In this document: in pieces, positions 56,903 through 64,000 of the stretch
Position numbering within the stretch: the stretch's first letter is position 1
Layout of the letters: each line of letters begins with the position of its first letter
Assembly (NCBI RefSeq): GCF_007097525.1
Contig: NZ_VKDD01000004.1
Coordinates: 186,001-250,000, forward strand
DNA: 64,000 nucleotides
Direction of reading: 5' to 3'
Source of the DNA: Thalassomonas sp. M1454
GTDB lineage: Bacteria; Pseudomonadota; Gammaproteobacteria; Enterobacterales; Alteromonadaceae
Position numbers and translations under genes: made by a program
The notes under the pieces: model-generated
The model's database searches: none
Told to the model about the DNA's origin: nothing
Seen by the model: only the letters and a program-made list of their open reading frames with translations

Positions 56903-58261
56903 ATGTCGGGCGATAGTTTAATTCGCGCATTATCAAAAAGGGAAGTCTTGGTATTAGCCGTAGGCGCTATGATAGGTTGGAGCTGGGTTATTATGACCGG
57001 TATCTGGCTAAATTCTGCGGGCACATTAGGAACACTACTTGCTTTTTTGGTTGGCGGAATTGCTATTTTGCTTATTAGCTTAACCTATGCTGAGTTAGTT
57101 TCTGCTATGCCCAAAGCTGGTGGTGAACATGTTTATACCGAGCGAGCATTTGGTAAACTCGGCTCGTTTGTTTGTACCTGGGCCATTATCATGGCCTACA
57201 TTACTGTCCCAACGTTCGAATCTGCGGCACTGCCGGTTGCTCTTGAGTATATATTTCCAGAAATAAAAGTAGGCTTTCTTTGGTCTGTTTTTGATGCTGA
57301 TATTTATTTGAGCTCGGCATTAATTGGTGTTGTAGCCTCTATTCTTATGACCGTAACTAATTTTGTTGGTATTCGGTTTATGGCTGTTATCCAAACCACT
57401 ATTACCGCCGCATTTTTAATTATTGGTTGGATGTTTTTAATGGGGGTAGCAAGTGAGTTTAATCTAACTTATTTAACCCCGTTATTTGTTGATGAATATA
57501 GTGGCTTTTTTGCTGTGTTAGCAATGATCCCAGCTTTAATGATCGGGTTTGATGTTATCCCTCAATCTGCAGAAGAAATTAATTTAAAACCACAAATGAT
57601 TGGTAAGATATTAGTGTTTTCTGTTGCTATATCTATTCTTTGGTATTGTTTAATTAGTTTAGGTGTTTCTCTGTCGATGACATCTGCAGAATTAGCTACC
57701 AGCACTATGGCTACAGCGGACGCGCATGCAAATGTATGGCATGGTCAATGGGCTGGTAATTTGACTGTTATTGGCGGTATCGCAGGAATTATTACTAGCT
57801 GGAATGCATTTATTCTAGGTGGTAGTCGAGCGATATACGCACTAGCAAAATCAAATCTTCTGCCGCCAATATTTGCTAAGTTACATCCAAAATATAAAAC
57901 GCCATATGCAGCAATAATTCTAATTGGTGTACTGTGCTGCGTTTCCCCTTTCTTCGGTCGAACTATATTGGTTTGGCTAATTAATGCTGGTAGTTTTGCC
58001 GTTGTCTTAGGCTATGGCATGGTGGCTTATGCGTTTTTGAAACTTCGTCAAAATGAACCGGATATGGCAAGACCGTTTAGAGTAAAACATGGTAAAATTG
58101 TCGGTTGGTCAGCATTAATCATTAGTATCTGTTTATTTTGGATTTATTTGCCTTGGGGGCCAAGTGCTTTATTGTGGCCTTATGAATGGGCTATGGTTAT
58201 TGGATGGGCAGGCTTAGGCTTAATTTTTTACCTGATAACTAAAAAATCAAAGACTGATTAA
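56903..58261 (+). CDS. APC family amino acid/amine permease
   Basis: A 452-residue permease with 12 predicted transmembrane segments. The APC signatures are seen: VLAVGAMIGWSWVIMTG in helix 1, the AELVSAMPKAGGEHVYTERAFG loop after helix 2, and SWNAFILGGSRAIYALAK mid-protein. It would import an amino acid or polyamine with H+ or by exchange; the substrate cannot be read. It stands alone, convergent with the ABM-domain gene. Confidence 0.87.
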   Translation: MSGDSLIRALSKREVLVLAVGAMIGWSWVIMTGIWLNSAGTLGTLLAFLVGGIAILLISLTYAELVSAMPKAGGEHVYTERAFGKLGSFVCTWAIIMAYITVPTFESAALPVALEYIFPEIKVGFLWSVFDADIYLSSALIGVVASILMTVTNFVGIRFMAVIQTTITAAFLIIGWMFLMGVASEFNLTYLTPLFVDEYSGFFAVLAMIPALMIGFDVIPQSAEEINLKPQMIGKILVFSVAISILWYCLISLGVSLSMTSAELATSTMATADAHANVWHGQWAGNLTVIGGIAGIITSWNAFILGGSRAIYALAKSNLLPPIFAKLHPKYKTPYAAIILIGVLCCVSPFFGRTILVWLINAGSFAVVLGYGMVAYAFLKLRQNEPDMARPFRVKHGKIVGWSALIISICLFWIYLPWGPSALLWPYEWAMVIGWAGLGLIFYLITKKSKTD

Positions 58262-58270
58262 GCCGCATAG

Positions 58271-58585
58271 TTAAATCTTTTGATAATCGCGCTCGACTAA
58301 GCAAATGCGGGTTTTATAGCTTTTGTACCAGTTGTCTTTGCCTTTTTGTTGAGCGATTTTATGCTCTGCATTTTCTTTCCATCGCTTGATAGAGGCAAGA
58401 TCTCGCCAGTAAGACACGGTGATCCCTACTTCATTTCTTGCTGACTCAATACCTAAAAATCCAGGCTCAAGTTTTGCTAAGTTAACCATACGCTCGGCGA
58501 CACTTGCATAGGATGGTGAACTTTCATTCATTATCGAGGTAAAAATTACCGCGTAATACGGTGGTTTAGGTGTATTAGCAAACAT
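58271..58585 (-). CDS. ABM-domain protein (antibiotic biosynthesis monooxygenase-like)
   Basis: A 104-residue dimeric alpha/beta-barrel protein. EPGFLGIESAR followed by VSYWRDLASIKRWKENAEHKIAQQKGKDNWY is the usual pattern of stress-related ABM proteins. These are heme-free small monooxygenases or quality-control enzymes of mostly unknown role. It is 5 nt downstream of the DUF938 methyltransferase gene and so cotranscribed. Confidence 0.82.
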   Translation of the reverse strand: MFANTPKPPYYAVIFTSIMNESSPSYASVAERMVNLAKLEPGFLGIESARNEVGITVSYWRDLASIKRWKENAEHKIAQQKGKDNWYKSYKTRICLVERDYQKI

Positions 58586-58590
58586 AATGA

Positions 58591-59208
58591 TTATCCTTTA
58601 TATTGCCATATCAGTAATTGGTTATTTGCCGGCATGTTTATGTCTTTAAGTAATGTTAATCCTGCTTTTTCGGCTAATAGTTGCACTGCTTCAAAATCTC
58701 GAATACCACTTAACGGGTCACGCGCTAATAGCCATTGCTGAAATTGTTCGTTACTTGAGCTGGTGTATTGTGCATTGTATTTAAATGGCCCATAGATACA
58801 AACTAAAGTGTTTGCTTTAATGCAGGCACTAATATTTTCAAACATTTTCTCAACATGCTGCCAAGACATAATATGCAATGTATTGGCACTATAAATTACA
58901 TCAAATACTGTTTTAGGCCAGTGCTCTGCTACAGCGACATTAATCTCGATAGGGTCTAAAAGGTTGGCAAGATTTGCTAGGCGAAAGTTCTGCTCTAAGC
59001 CCTGAATATATTGAAATTGATCACTTGCTTGCCAGGTTAAATCTGGTTGGTTATGACAAAAGTGAATCGCATGTTGTCCTGAGTAACTGCCTATTTCAAG
59101 TATCTTGGCAGAGCTGGGAATATAAGGTTGTAAATGCTCTAAAATGACTTGCTGATTACGTTCACACGAAGGTGAATAATTTATAATATTATCTTTGTCT
59201 AAGTTCAA
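58591..59208 (-). CDS. DUF938 SAM-dependent methyltransferase
   Basis: A 205-residue class I methyltransferase of the DUF938 family. The N-terminal YSPSCERNQQVILEHL is the family signature, SAM motif I is ILEIGSYSGQHA, and YSANTLHIMSWQHVEKMF and YGPFKYN follow. No substrate is known for the family. It forms a two-gene unit with the ABM-domain protein. Confidence 0.85.
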   Translation of the reverse strand: MNLDKDNIINYSPSCERNQQVILEHLQPYIPSSAKILEIGSYSGQHAIHFCHNQPDLTWQASDQFQYIQGLEQNFRLANLANLLDPIEINVAVAEHWPKTVFDVIYSANTLHIMSWQHVEKMFENISACIKANTLVCIYGPFKYNAQYTSSSNEQFQQWLLARDPLSGIRDFEAVQLLAEKAGLTLLKDINMPANNQLLIWQYKG

Positions 59209-59283
59209 ACTTAACCTTAATCACTCTTTAACTTTACAGTTGAATATAACATTGTATAACTAATAGGTCTTGAAAAATTGACA

Positions 59284-59308
59284 TAAAAAAGCCACTCAAT
59301 TGAGTGGC
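59284..59308 (-). terminator. Terminator of the mscS-like gene
   Basis: Palindrome GCCACTCAA / TTGAGTGGC (59291-59308) preceded on the + strand by seven As, which become the U run of the minus transcript. The stem is nearly the same as that at 51325-51347. Confidence 0.85.
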
Positions 59309-59331
59309 TAATTAGATAAATAGTTTTGCTA

Positions 59332-60231
59332 TTACTCTGATTCGTAAGTTGAATTAGAAGATGATGCAGAAGAGGGCTGAGGGATCATATGCACATCTCT
59401 TTGCGGGAATGGAATACTAATTCCAGCATCGTCAAAGGCCATTTTAATTTTCTCATGCATATCAAAATAGTACGGCCAGTAATCATCACTTTTAACCCAA
59501 GGTCTTACAAAAAAGTCTACAGAGCTAGCGCCGTGTCCACCAACCCATATATCAGATCTTGGGAATTCTAAGGTACGCTCATCTGCTTCTAATACTGACT
59601 TAATTACTTCCCTTACTTTAGGGATACTATCACTGTAACTCACGCCAAAAATCATATCTACGCGACGAGTTTTTTGAGTAAAGTCATTCACTAGACAGCC
59701 ATTAGATAATAAGCCATTAGGGATAAAGATTTTACGGTTATCAAAAGTTACCATGATGGTATTAAATATTTGAATTTCTTCAATCTTACCAACAAAACCT
59801 TGCGCTTCAATAACATCACCAGCTTTAAATGGTCTAAAGAATAGGATGATAATACCACCGGCAAAGTTTGACAGACTGCCTTGCAGAGCTAAACCAACGG
59901 CTAAACCTGCAGCACCTAATAAAGCAATTAATGATGCGGTTTCGACACCAATCATTGAGGCAAATATAACCACTACTATGGTTTTTAATACTACGCCTAT
60001 AATACTGACTAAGAATTTGTGTAGAGTTAATTCAACTTTACGAGCAGTCATCGCCATATCTACGAATTTTACAATTCGTTTTACAATCCACATTAAAATG
60101 AAAAGAGTAATTAAAGCGACAACGAATTTTGTACCGAACTGAATAACAATATCGATAAAGGTATTAAGATGTTGCTCTACATCTTCCATGTCTATACTTT
60201 GTAAAACTTCTGAGGATTCAATAGCATCCAT
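59332..60231 (-). CDS. MscS-family small-conductance mechanosensitive channel
   Basis: A 299-residue MscS-type channel protecting against osmotic downshock. N-terminal transmembrane helices lead into the pore helix ALLGAAGLAVGLALQGSLSNFAGGIII and then the beta domain with FFRPFKAGDVIEAQGFVGKIEEIQIF and PNG, followed by DVHMIPQP at the C-terminus. Length and layout match E. coli MscS. It stands alone with its own terminator. Confidence 0.92.
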   Translation of the reverse strand: MDAIESSEVLQSIDMEDVEQHLNTFIDIVIQFGTKFVVALITLFILMWIVKRIVKFVDMAMTARKVELTLHKFLVSIIGVVLKTIVVVIFASMIGVETASLIALLGAAGLAVGLALQGSLSNFAGGIIILFFRPFKAGDVIEAQGFVGKIEEIQIFNTIMVTFDNRKIFIPNGLLSNGCLVNDFTQKTRRVDMIFGVSYSDSIPKVREVIKSVLEADERTLEFPRSDIWVGGHGASSVDFFVRPWVKSDDYWPYYFDMHEKIKMAFDDAGISIPFPQRDVHMIPQPSSASSSNSTYESE

Positions 60232-60467
60232 AATCTTGCCTTTTTCTTATTAAATTAAGTTAAATTATTAAAGATTAATATTAGTATGTTTTATAAAAAT
60301 AATGATGCAAAGATGTGAAATTGTTTGTAGTTTTTTGTAATTAATCCTGGTTCGTAAAGAATACTTTATAGGTTTTAGCTTACTATTTGTCGGCTCTATC
60401 ACTATCCGCGTTACTTTCTGATATTATCAGCTAATTGAGAGCGTATTTAATTTGCAGTGAGATTTTC

Positions 60468-60824
60468 ATGCCGTTCATTTTAGGCTTCGCCTTGCTTATA
60501 TTATTCCAATTTCTTGGAGAAGTAGTAGTTATACTTTTAGAGCTTCCTGTTTCTGGCCCTGTGGTTGGTTTAGTCTTGCTATTACTAACATTAATCGTGC
60601 GCGGTAGAGTCGGGCAGCCATTACAGCAAGTGTCATCGACTTTATTAGGACATTTATCCTTGCTATTTGTACCTGCCGGCGTAGGTTTAATGTTGCATTA
60701 TGAGTTATTGGTAAAGGAATGGTTTGCTATTTCTTTAGCATTAATTATTGGTACCGTTATTATGTTAGTTTGTACCGCCTTGTGTATGTCACTTACTAAT
60801 AAATTATTCACTAAAGGAGATTGA
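60468..60824 (+). CDS. lrgA: LrgA/CidA-type holin-like membrane protein
   Basis: A 118-residue membrane protein with four hydrophobic segments and the family stretch LPVSGPVVGLVLLLL; HLSLLFVPAGVGLMLHY is the second signature. LrgA/CidA proteins form pores or control murein hydrolases, and in some bacteria take part in pyruvate transport. ATG 60468 is chosen; upstream in-frame codons lack a ribosome site. It is directly followed by lrgB. Confidence 0.87.
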   Translation: MPFILGFALLILFQFLGEVVVILLELPVSGPVVGLVLLLLTLIVRGRVGQPLQQVSSTLLGHLSLLFVPAGVGLMLHYELLVKEWFAISLALIIGTVIMLVCTALCMSLTNKLFTKGD

Positions 60825-60826
60825 TA

Positions 60827-61558
60827 ATGACTTTAGATGAAAAGATTTCGGCTATCTGGCAGCTTGCGCAATCATCTTCTATCCCTTGGTTAATGTTGAC
60901 TCTATTTGCTTACGCGTTAGCTATGAAACTGTATAAGTCTTCAAACTTTAATCCTATTGTTAATCCTGTGATTATTTCGATCATCATTATCATAAGTACA
61001 TTGCTAGTCTTAGGGGTAAACTATGAGCAATACTTTAATGGCGGACAATTTATTCATTACCTGCTTGGCCCTGCAACGGTAGCACTGGCGATCCCTCTTT
61101 ATACGCAGCTTCATCGCATAAAAAAAATGCTTTTGCCAATTACTATCACCTTATTTAGCTCTGTTGTGATCGGTGCTTTTAGTGCCATTTACATTGCTGA
61201 CCTGTTAGGTGCTAGCGCGTCAACATTATTATCAATTGCTCCTAAATCGGTTACTACGCCAGTTGCTATGGGGATTTCAGAAAATATTGGTGGCATTGTT
61301 TCTTTAACCGCGGGTCTGGCAGTAACAACTGGCATTATTGGTGCTATTTTAGGGACAAAAATATTCTCTTTAATGAAGGTCGAAGATGATGCGATAAAAG
61401 GTGTCGCTATGGGGCTAACTTCACATGGCATTGGCACCGCAAGAGCGTTTCAAGTAAGTAATGAAATGGGGGCTTTCTCTGGATTAGCTATGGCGTTAAC
61501 CGCGTTCACCACGGCATTTTTATTGCCTTATTTACTGCAATTTATCGGCATGATTTAG
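60827..61558 (+). CDS. lrgB: LrgB/CidB-type membrane protein
   Basis: A 243-residue multi-pass protein with the LrgB signatures LLSIAPKSVTTPVAMGIS and GLTSHGIGTARAFQVSNEMGAFSGLAM. ATG 60827 has AAAGGAG 7 nt upstream; it is 2 nt past the lrgA stop. Acts as the partner of LrgA in the inner membrane. Confidence 0.9.
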   Translation: MTLDEKISAIWQLAQSSSIPWLMLTLFAYALAMKLYKSSNFNPIVNPVIISIIIIISTLLVLGVNYEQYFNGGQFIHYLLGPATVALAIPLYTQLHRIKKMLLPITITLFSSVVIGAFSAIYIADLLGASASTLLSIAPKSVTTPVAMGISENIGGIVSLTAGLAVTTGIIGAILGTKIFSLMKVEDDAIKGVAMGLTSHGIGTARAFQVSNEMGAFSGLAMALTAFTTAFLLPYLLQFIGMI

Positions 61559-61560
61559 CT

Positions 61561-61596
61561 GATAGGCGATGCACTTAACGCTGTGCATCGCTTATC
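61561..61596. terminator. Strong hairpin between lrgB and the convergent lipoprotein gene
   Basis: A 14-bp stem, GATAGGCGATGCAC / GTGCATCGCTTATC (one G-T pair), with loop TTAACGCT, just after the lrgB stop. The T run is short, so it may act mainly as a 3' stabiliser. Confidence 0.55.
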
Positions 61597-61609
61597 GTTT
61601 ATCTAAGAA

Positions 61610-62530
61610 TTATGGTGTAAATTCCAAATTGCCAAAGTCAGCATTAAAATCCACACACCAAATACTTAAACCGGTAAAATCATCCAAACTTAACCCCTCA
61701 GGTAATTTGAGTGTTAATGTTTCACCGTTATATTCTCTACCATTTAATTGCTCACTAATTTTATAGCCATTAGCAAAGTCACCATTTACCCCAGTATAAA
61801 CAAACACATCAGGGCCACCGCCATCATAATAAAAATTGCTTATGGTAATAGTACAATCATCATTAATTACAGCATCACCAGCAACATTATGGGCTAAGGT
61901 TTGGAAACTGCCGCTATAGCCAACTTTTGAATTTACTGATGTACATTCACTTGGCATTTCTTCAGCCATAAGACCTAACGTCATTTGTAGGTGATACTTT
62001 GCTTGCTCGGCTGATATTAATGATTGATATACACCTGCACTTTCAATAAGGAGGCTTTCAACACTCATATCGAAAGCAGTACTTGAAAAATCTATTTCCA
62101 TGTTAGCAGCTAACTCAGTTGATTTAGCTGATATTTCTAAGCCGTTTTCAGCTACACCATCAACATCTAATGATTGTAATAAACGAGCTAAATTGCTCAC
62201 TCTAATATCATCGATATTTTCAGTAGCAAAAACATCGAGAGGCGAAATTAACGCAGCGCTTGCAGTTTCAGGCAGCACGATACCTCCAATAGAGAAAGTA
62301 ACCATTTCACCAGATTGATATTTAAATTCGCCATCGCTATTAGTTACACCGGTCTGAGTAGGTGTTTGATAAGTTAAACCCTGAACAACTGAGTCAACAA
62401 ACCTCCCGGTAAATACTTGCTCAGGGGTTGGTGTTTGACTAGTTGGCTCGGCATTGCTTGAACCACTACCGCCGCCACAAGCTGAAATAATTGAAACTAA
62501 GAAAAAAACTAAGATAGGTTTTATGTTCAT
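61610..62530 (-). CDS. DM13-domain lipoprotein
   Basis: A 306-residue lipoprotein. The lipobox is SIISAC followed by a GGGSGSS linker. The middle part has a FTGRFVDSVVQGLTYQT-type repeat domain and helical segments. The C-terminal ~100 residues fit the DM13 domain (GSFQTLAHNVAGDAVINDD, GGPDVFVYTG, LSIWCVDFNADFG), whose conserved Cys is proposed to hold a metal or redox centre. ATG 62530 is preferred because GAAG stands 8 nt before it, against 2 nt for ATG 62536. Electron-transfer role is inferred from the domain only. Confidence 0.8.
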   Translation of the reverse strand: MNIKPILVFFLVSIISACGGGSGSSNAEPTSQTPTPEQVFTGRFVDSVVQGLTYQTPTQTGVTNSDGEFKYQSGEMVTFSIGGIVLPETASAALISPLDVFATENIDDIRVSNLARLLQSLDVDGVAENGLEISAKSTELAANMEIDFSSTAFDMSVESLLIESAGVYQSLISAEQAKYHLQMTLGLMAEEMPSECTSVNSKVGYSGSFQTLAHNVAGDAVINDDCTITISNFYYDGGGPDVFVYTGVNGDFANGYKISEQLNGREYNGETLTLKLPEGLSLDDFTGLSIWCVDFNADFGNLEFTP

Positions 62531-62671
62531 CGCCATGACTTCTTTTTAAATTATCGTAGTAATAAGAACAGGAAAATGAGGTTTTATTTCGATGACAAAA
62601 AATTTTATTTGTAAGCTATATAAGAAAGTAGGGTATAAGAGTAAGAAAATTAAATTGTAAAGATAATAAAA

Positions 62672-62689
62672 ACCCTGCCGAAGCAGGGT
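62672..62689 (-). terminator. Terminator of yicC
   Basis: Stem ACCCTGC / GCAGGGT with loop CGAA, preceded on the + strand by five As, giving a U run on the minus transcript 30 nt past the yicC stop. Confidence 0.8.
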
Positions 62690-62718
62690 ATGTATGCAAT
62701 TTTTAGCTTTACTAGATG

Positions 62719-63582
62719 CTATTCAATATTTTGAATTTGCTCGCGCATTTGTTCAATTAAAACTTTTAACTCAACTGCCGCTGCGGTGATGTCTGTGTTG
62801 ATAGACTTTGAGCCAAGGGTGTTTGCTTCACGGTTGAATTCTTGCATCATAAAATCAAGGCGGCGACCTTGTGGTCCACCTTTTTTGAGGATCTTTTTGG
62901 TTTCTTTTACATGGCTGTATAGACGGTCAATCTCTTCATCAACATCCATTTTTTGAGCTAGCATAACAAGCTCTTGCTCTAAACGCGTTGAGTCTGGGTC
63001 GATGCCTGCATCTTTGAATTTTTCGATGATGCGGTCACGTTGCCATTGAATGATTTCTGGCATGTGCGCTTTAACTGCTTCTGCTTGTGCTGAAATTGCA
63101 TCAAGGCGTGTATTGATAAGTTCAGCCATATTGCTGCCTTCACTTGCTCTTGCTGCGATGAAATCTTTTAATGCTTGTTCAAAGCCTTTAAGTAATTCGC
63201 CAGAGATTGTGTCCATGTCAGCTTCTTCAGCTTCCATAACGCCAGGCCATTTCATGATGTCGACTGGGTTTAAGTTATTTACACCTGCAGTTTCAGCAAT
63301 GCTGGTGGCGTGTTGGATTAATTGTTCTGCTAGCTTGGCATTTAGGGTGATGTTGCTTTTTGCTGCAGGATTAGCATTAAAGCGTAAGTTACATTCTACC
63401 TTGCCGCGGTTAAGTGCTTTACGAAAACGCTCACGTAATACCGGCTCTAAGCCTCTAAATTGCTCTGGCATGCGGAAGTAAGTTTCTAGAAAACGTTGGT
63501 TAACAGAGCGGATTTCCCAAACTGCGTTACCCCAATCACCTTTTACTTCGATGCGCGAAAATGCGGTCATGCTGTGGATCAT
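62719..63582 (-). CDS. yicC: YicC family endoribonuclease
   Basis: A 287-residue YicC protein. MIHSMTAFSRIEVKGDWGNAVWEIRSVNQRFLE at the start and DEEIDRLYSHVKETKKIL, RLDFMMQEFNREANTLGSKS at the end are full family signatures. YicC proteins are RNases that in E. coli help destroy the RyhB small RNA, which is notable given the candidate iron small RNA in this window. It stands alone with its own terminator. Confidence 0.93.
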   Translation of the reverse strand: MIHSMTAFSRIEVKGDWGNAVWEIRSVNQRFLETYFRMPEQFRGLEPVLRERFRKALNRGKVECNLRFNANPAAKSNITLNAKLAEQLIQHATSIAETAGVNNLNPVDIMKWPGVMEAEEADMDTISGELLKGFEQALKDFIAARASEGSNMAELINTRLDAISAQAEAVKAHMPEIIQWQRDRIIEKFKDAGIDPDSTRLEQELVMLAQKMDVDEEIDRLYSHVKETKKILKKGGPQGRRLDFMMQEFNREANTLGSKSINTDITAAAVELKVLIEQMREQIQNIE

Positions 63583-63740
63583 AATAAATACCTTAAAAAT
63601 GAGTTTAATGATTTATCATAATAAGAACTTCAATATTGTCTTATTAGGAATGCAGCAATTATGCCTGATCGCAGTGCAAGGGGCAATATTGAGGCTAGTT
63701 GCTCAATATTGCCTTGAGTTATTTACTAAATTTGTAGTGA

Positions 63741-64000
63741 CTAACTAAAGCGTTTAAGTATCTGGTCTGCCACTCTGAATGAGTTGGCGTAGATAGTATA
63801 AGTATATGGAACGCTGCCACCTGTTGGCATAAACGAACCATCGGTAATATAAAGGTTGTCTACATCGTGCGGTTTGCAGTTTTTATCTAGGACTGATGTT
63901 TTAGGATCATTGCCAAAACGACAACCTCCAGCTTGTAGATTGGCTGGCGGGTAAGAGCTTACTGACGAACTGATGTTTTTAGCACCCATTGCTGCTAATA
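63741..64000 (-). CDS. GMC-type oxidoreductase, C-terminal part (cut by window edge)
   Basis: The last ~86 codons of a GMC-family FAD oxidoreductase. LQAGGCRFGNDPKTSVLDKNCKPHDVDNLYITDGS with a later TYTIYANSFRVADQI is the conserved C-terminal FAD-binding block; the usual His of the active site aligns near the GGC segment. Substrate unknown; most of the enzyme lies beyond the right edge. It may be a gluconate/sugar or alcohol dehydrogenase. Confidence 0.82.
   Translation of the reverse strand, partial: LAAMGAKNISSSVSSYPPANLQAGGCRFGNDPKTSVLDKNCKPHDVDNLYITDGSFMPTGGSVPYTYTIYANSFRVADQILKRFS

Noticed and set aside
63050-63481. 143-codon frame antisense to yicC
   Set aside because: It lies within a conserved gene and has no recognisable domain.

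Overview
The window reads as chromosome of a marine, low-GC gammaproteobacterium of the Alteromonadales, most likely Colwelliaceae (Thalassotalea/Colwellia-like). The evidence is gene order: gppA-rhlB-trxA-rho, tatABC-tatD-hemB, ubiE-ubiJ-ubiB, rpoZ-spoT-trmH-recG and fre-ubiD are laid out much as in Escherichia coli, but with Alteromonadales-type additions (ridA between spoT and trmH, a tandem amidohydrolase pair, DUF3718 and DM13 proteins). I see no tRNA, rRNA, CRISPR array, intact insertion sequence or phage gene.

Region 1-13.9 kb is accessory: a divergent catabolic cluster. The leftward arm encodes two MmgE/PrpD proteins, a PaaK-like CoA ligase, an amidase and a CaiB/BaiF CoA-transferase cut by the window edge. 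The rightward arm encodes a HapK-like protein, a short-chain dehydrogenase, a PuuE/cyclic-imidase-like hydrolase, a CitE-like lyase, a MaoC-type hydratase, an acyl-CoA dehydrogenase and two more CaiB/BaiF transferases. A Crp/Fnr-type regulator follows, convergent with the rightward arm. The same 18-bp operator, TGTTATA-N4-TATAACA, occurs once beside each divergent arm. The enzymes fit a route of cyclic imide or amide opening, amide hydrolysis, CoA activation, dehydrogenation and hydration, then C-C cleavage. The substrate is unknown, and this is the best candidate here for an undescribed pathway.

Region 14-29 kb is mixed: a DUF3718 protein, SelO, two c-type cytochromes, a DUF885 lipoprotein, fre-ubiD, the amidohydrolase pair (the second without its metal-binding histidines), rluF, and a pilin/acetylesterase/sulfatase group. 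Two inverted-repeat elements lie in intergenic gaps.

Region 29-53 kb is core: rho, trxA, rhlB, gppA, hemB, tat, ubi, recG, trmH, ridA, spoT, rpoZ and gmk. An aminotransferase/sulfotransferase operon with a terminator-like hairpin in its leader and an aromatic/aspartate aminotransferase follow.

Region 53-64 kb holds an iron-storage locus: bfd under a Fur box and two complementary bacterioferritin subunits, one keeping the haem ligand and the other the ferroxidase site. Close by, on the minus strand, is a candidate Fur-repressed small RNA of about 79 nt with a Fur-like palindrome over its -10 box and a strong terminator. The rest is an APC permease, small enzymes, an MscS channel, lrgAB, a DM13 lipoprotein, yicC and the C-terminus of a GMC oxidoreductase.
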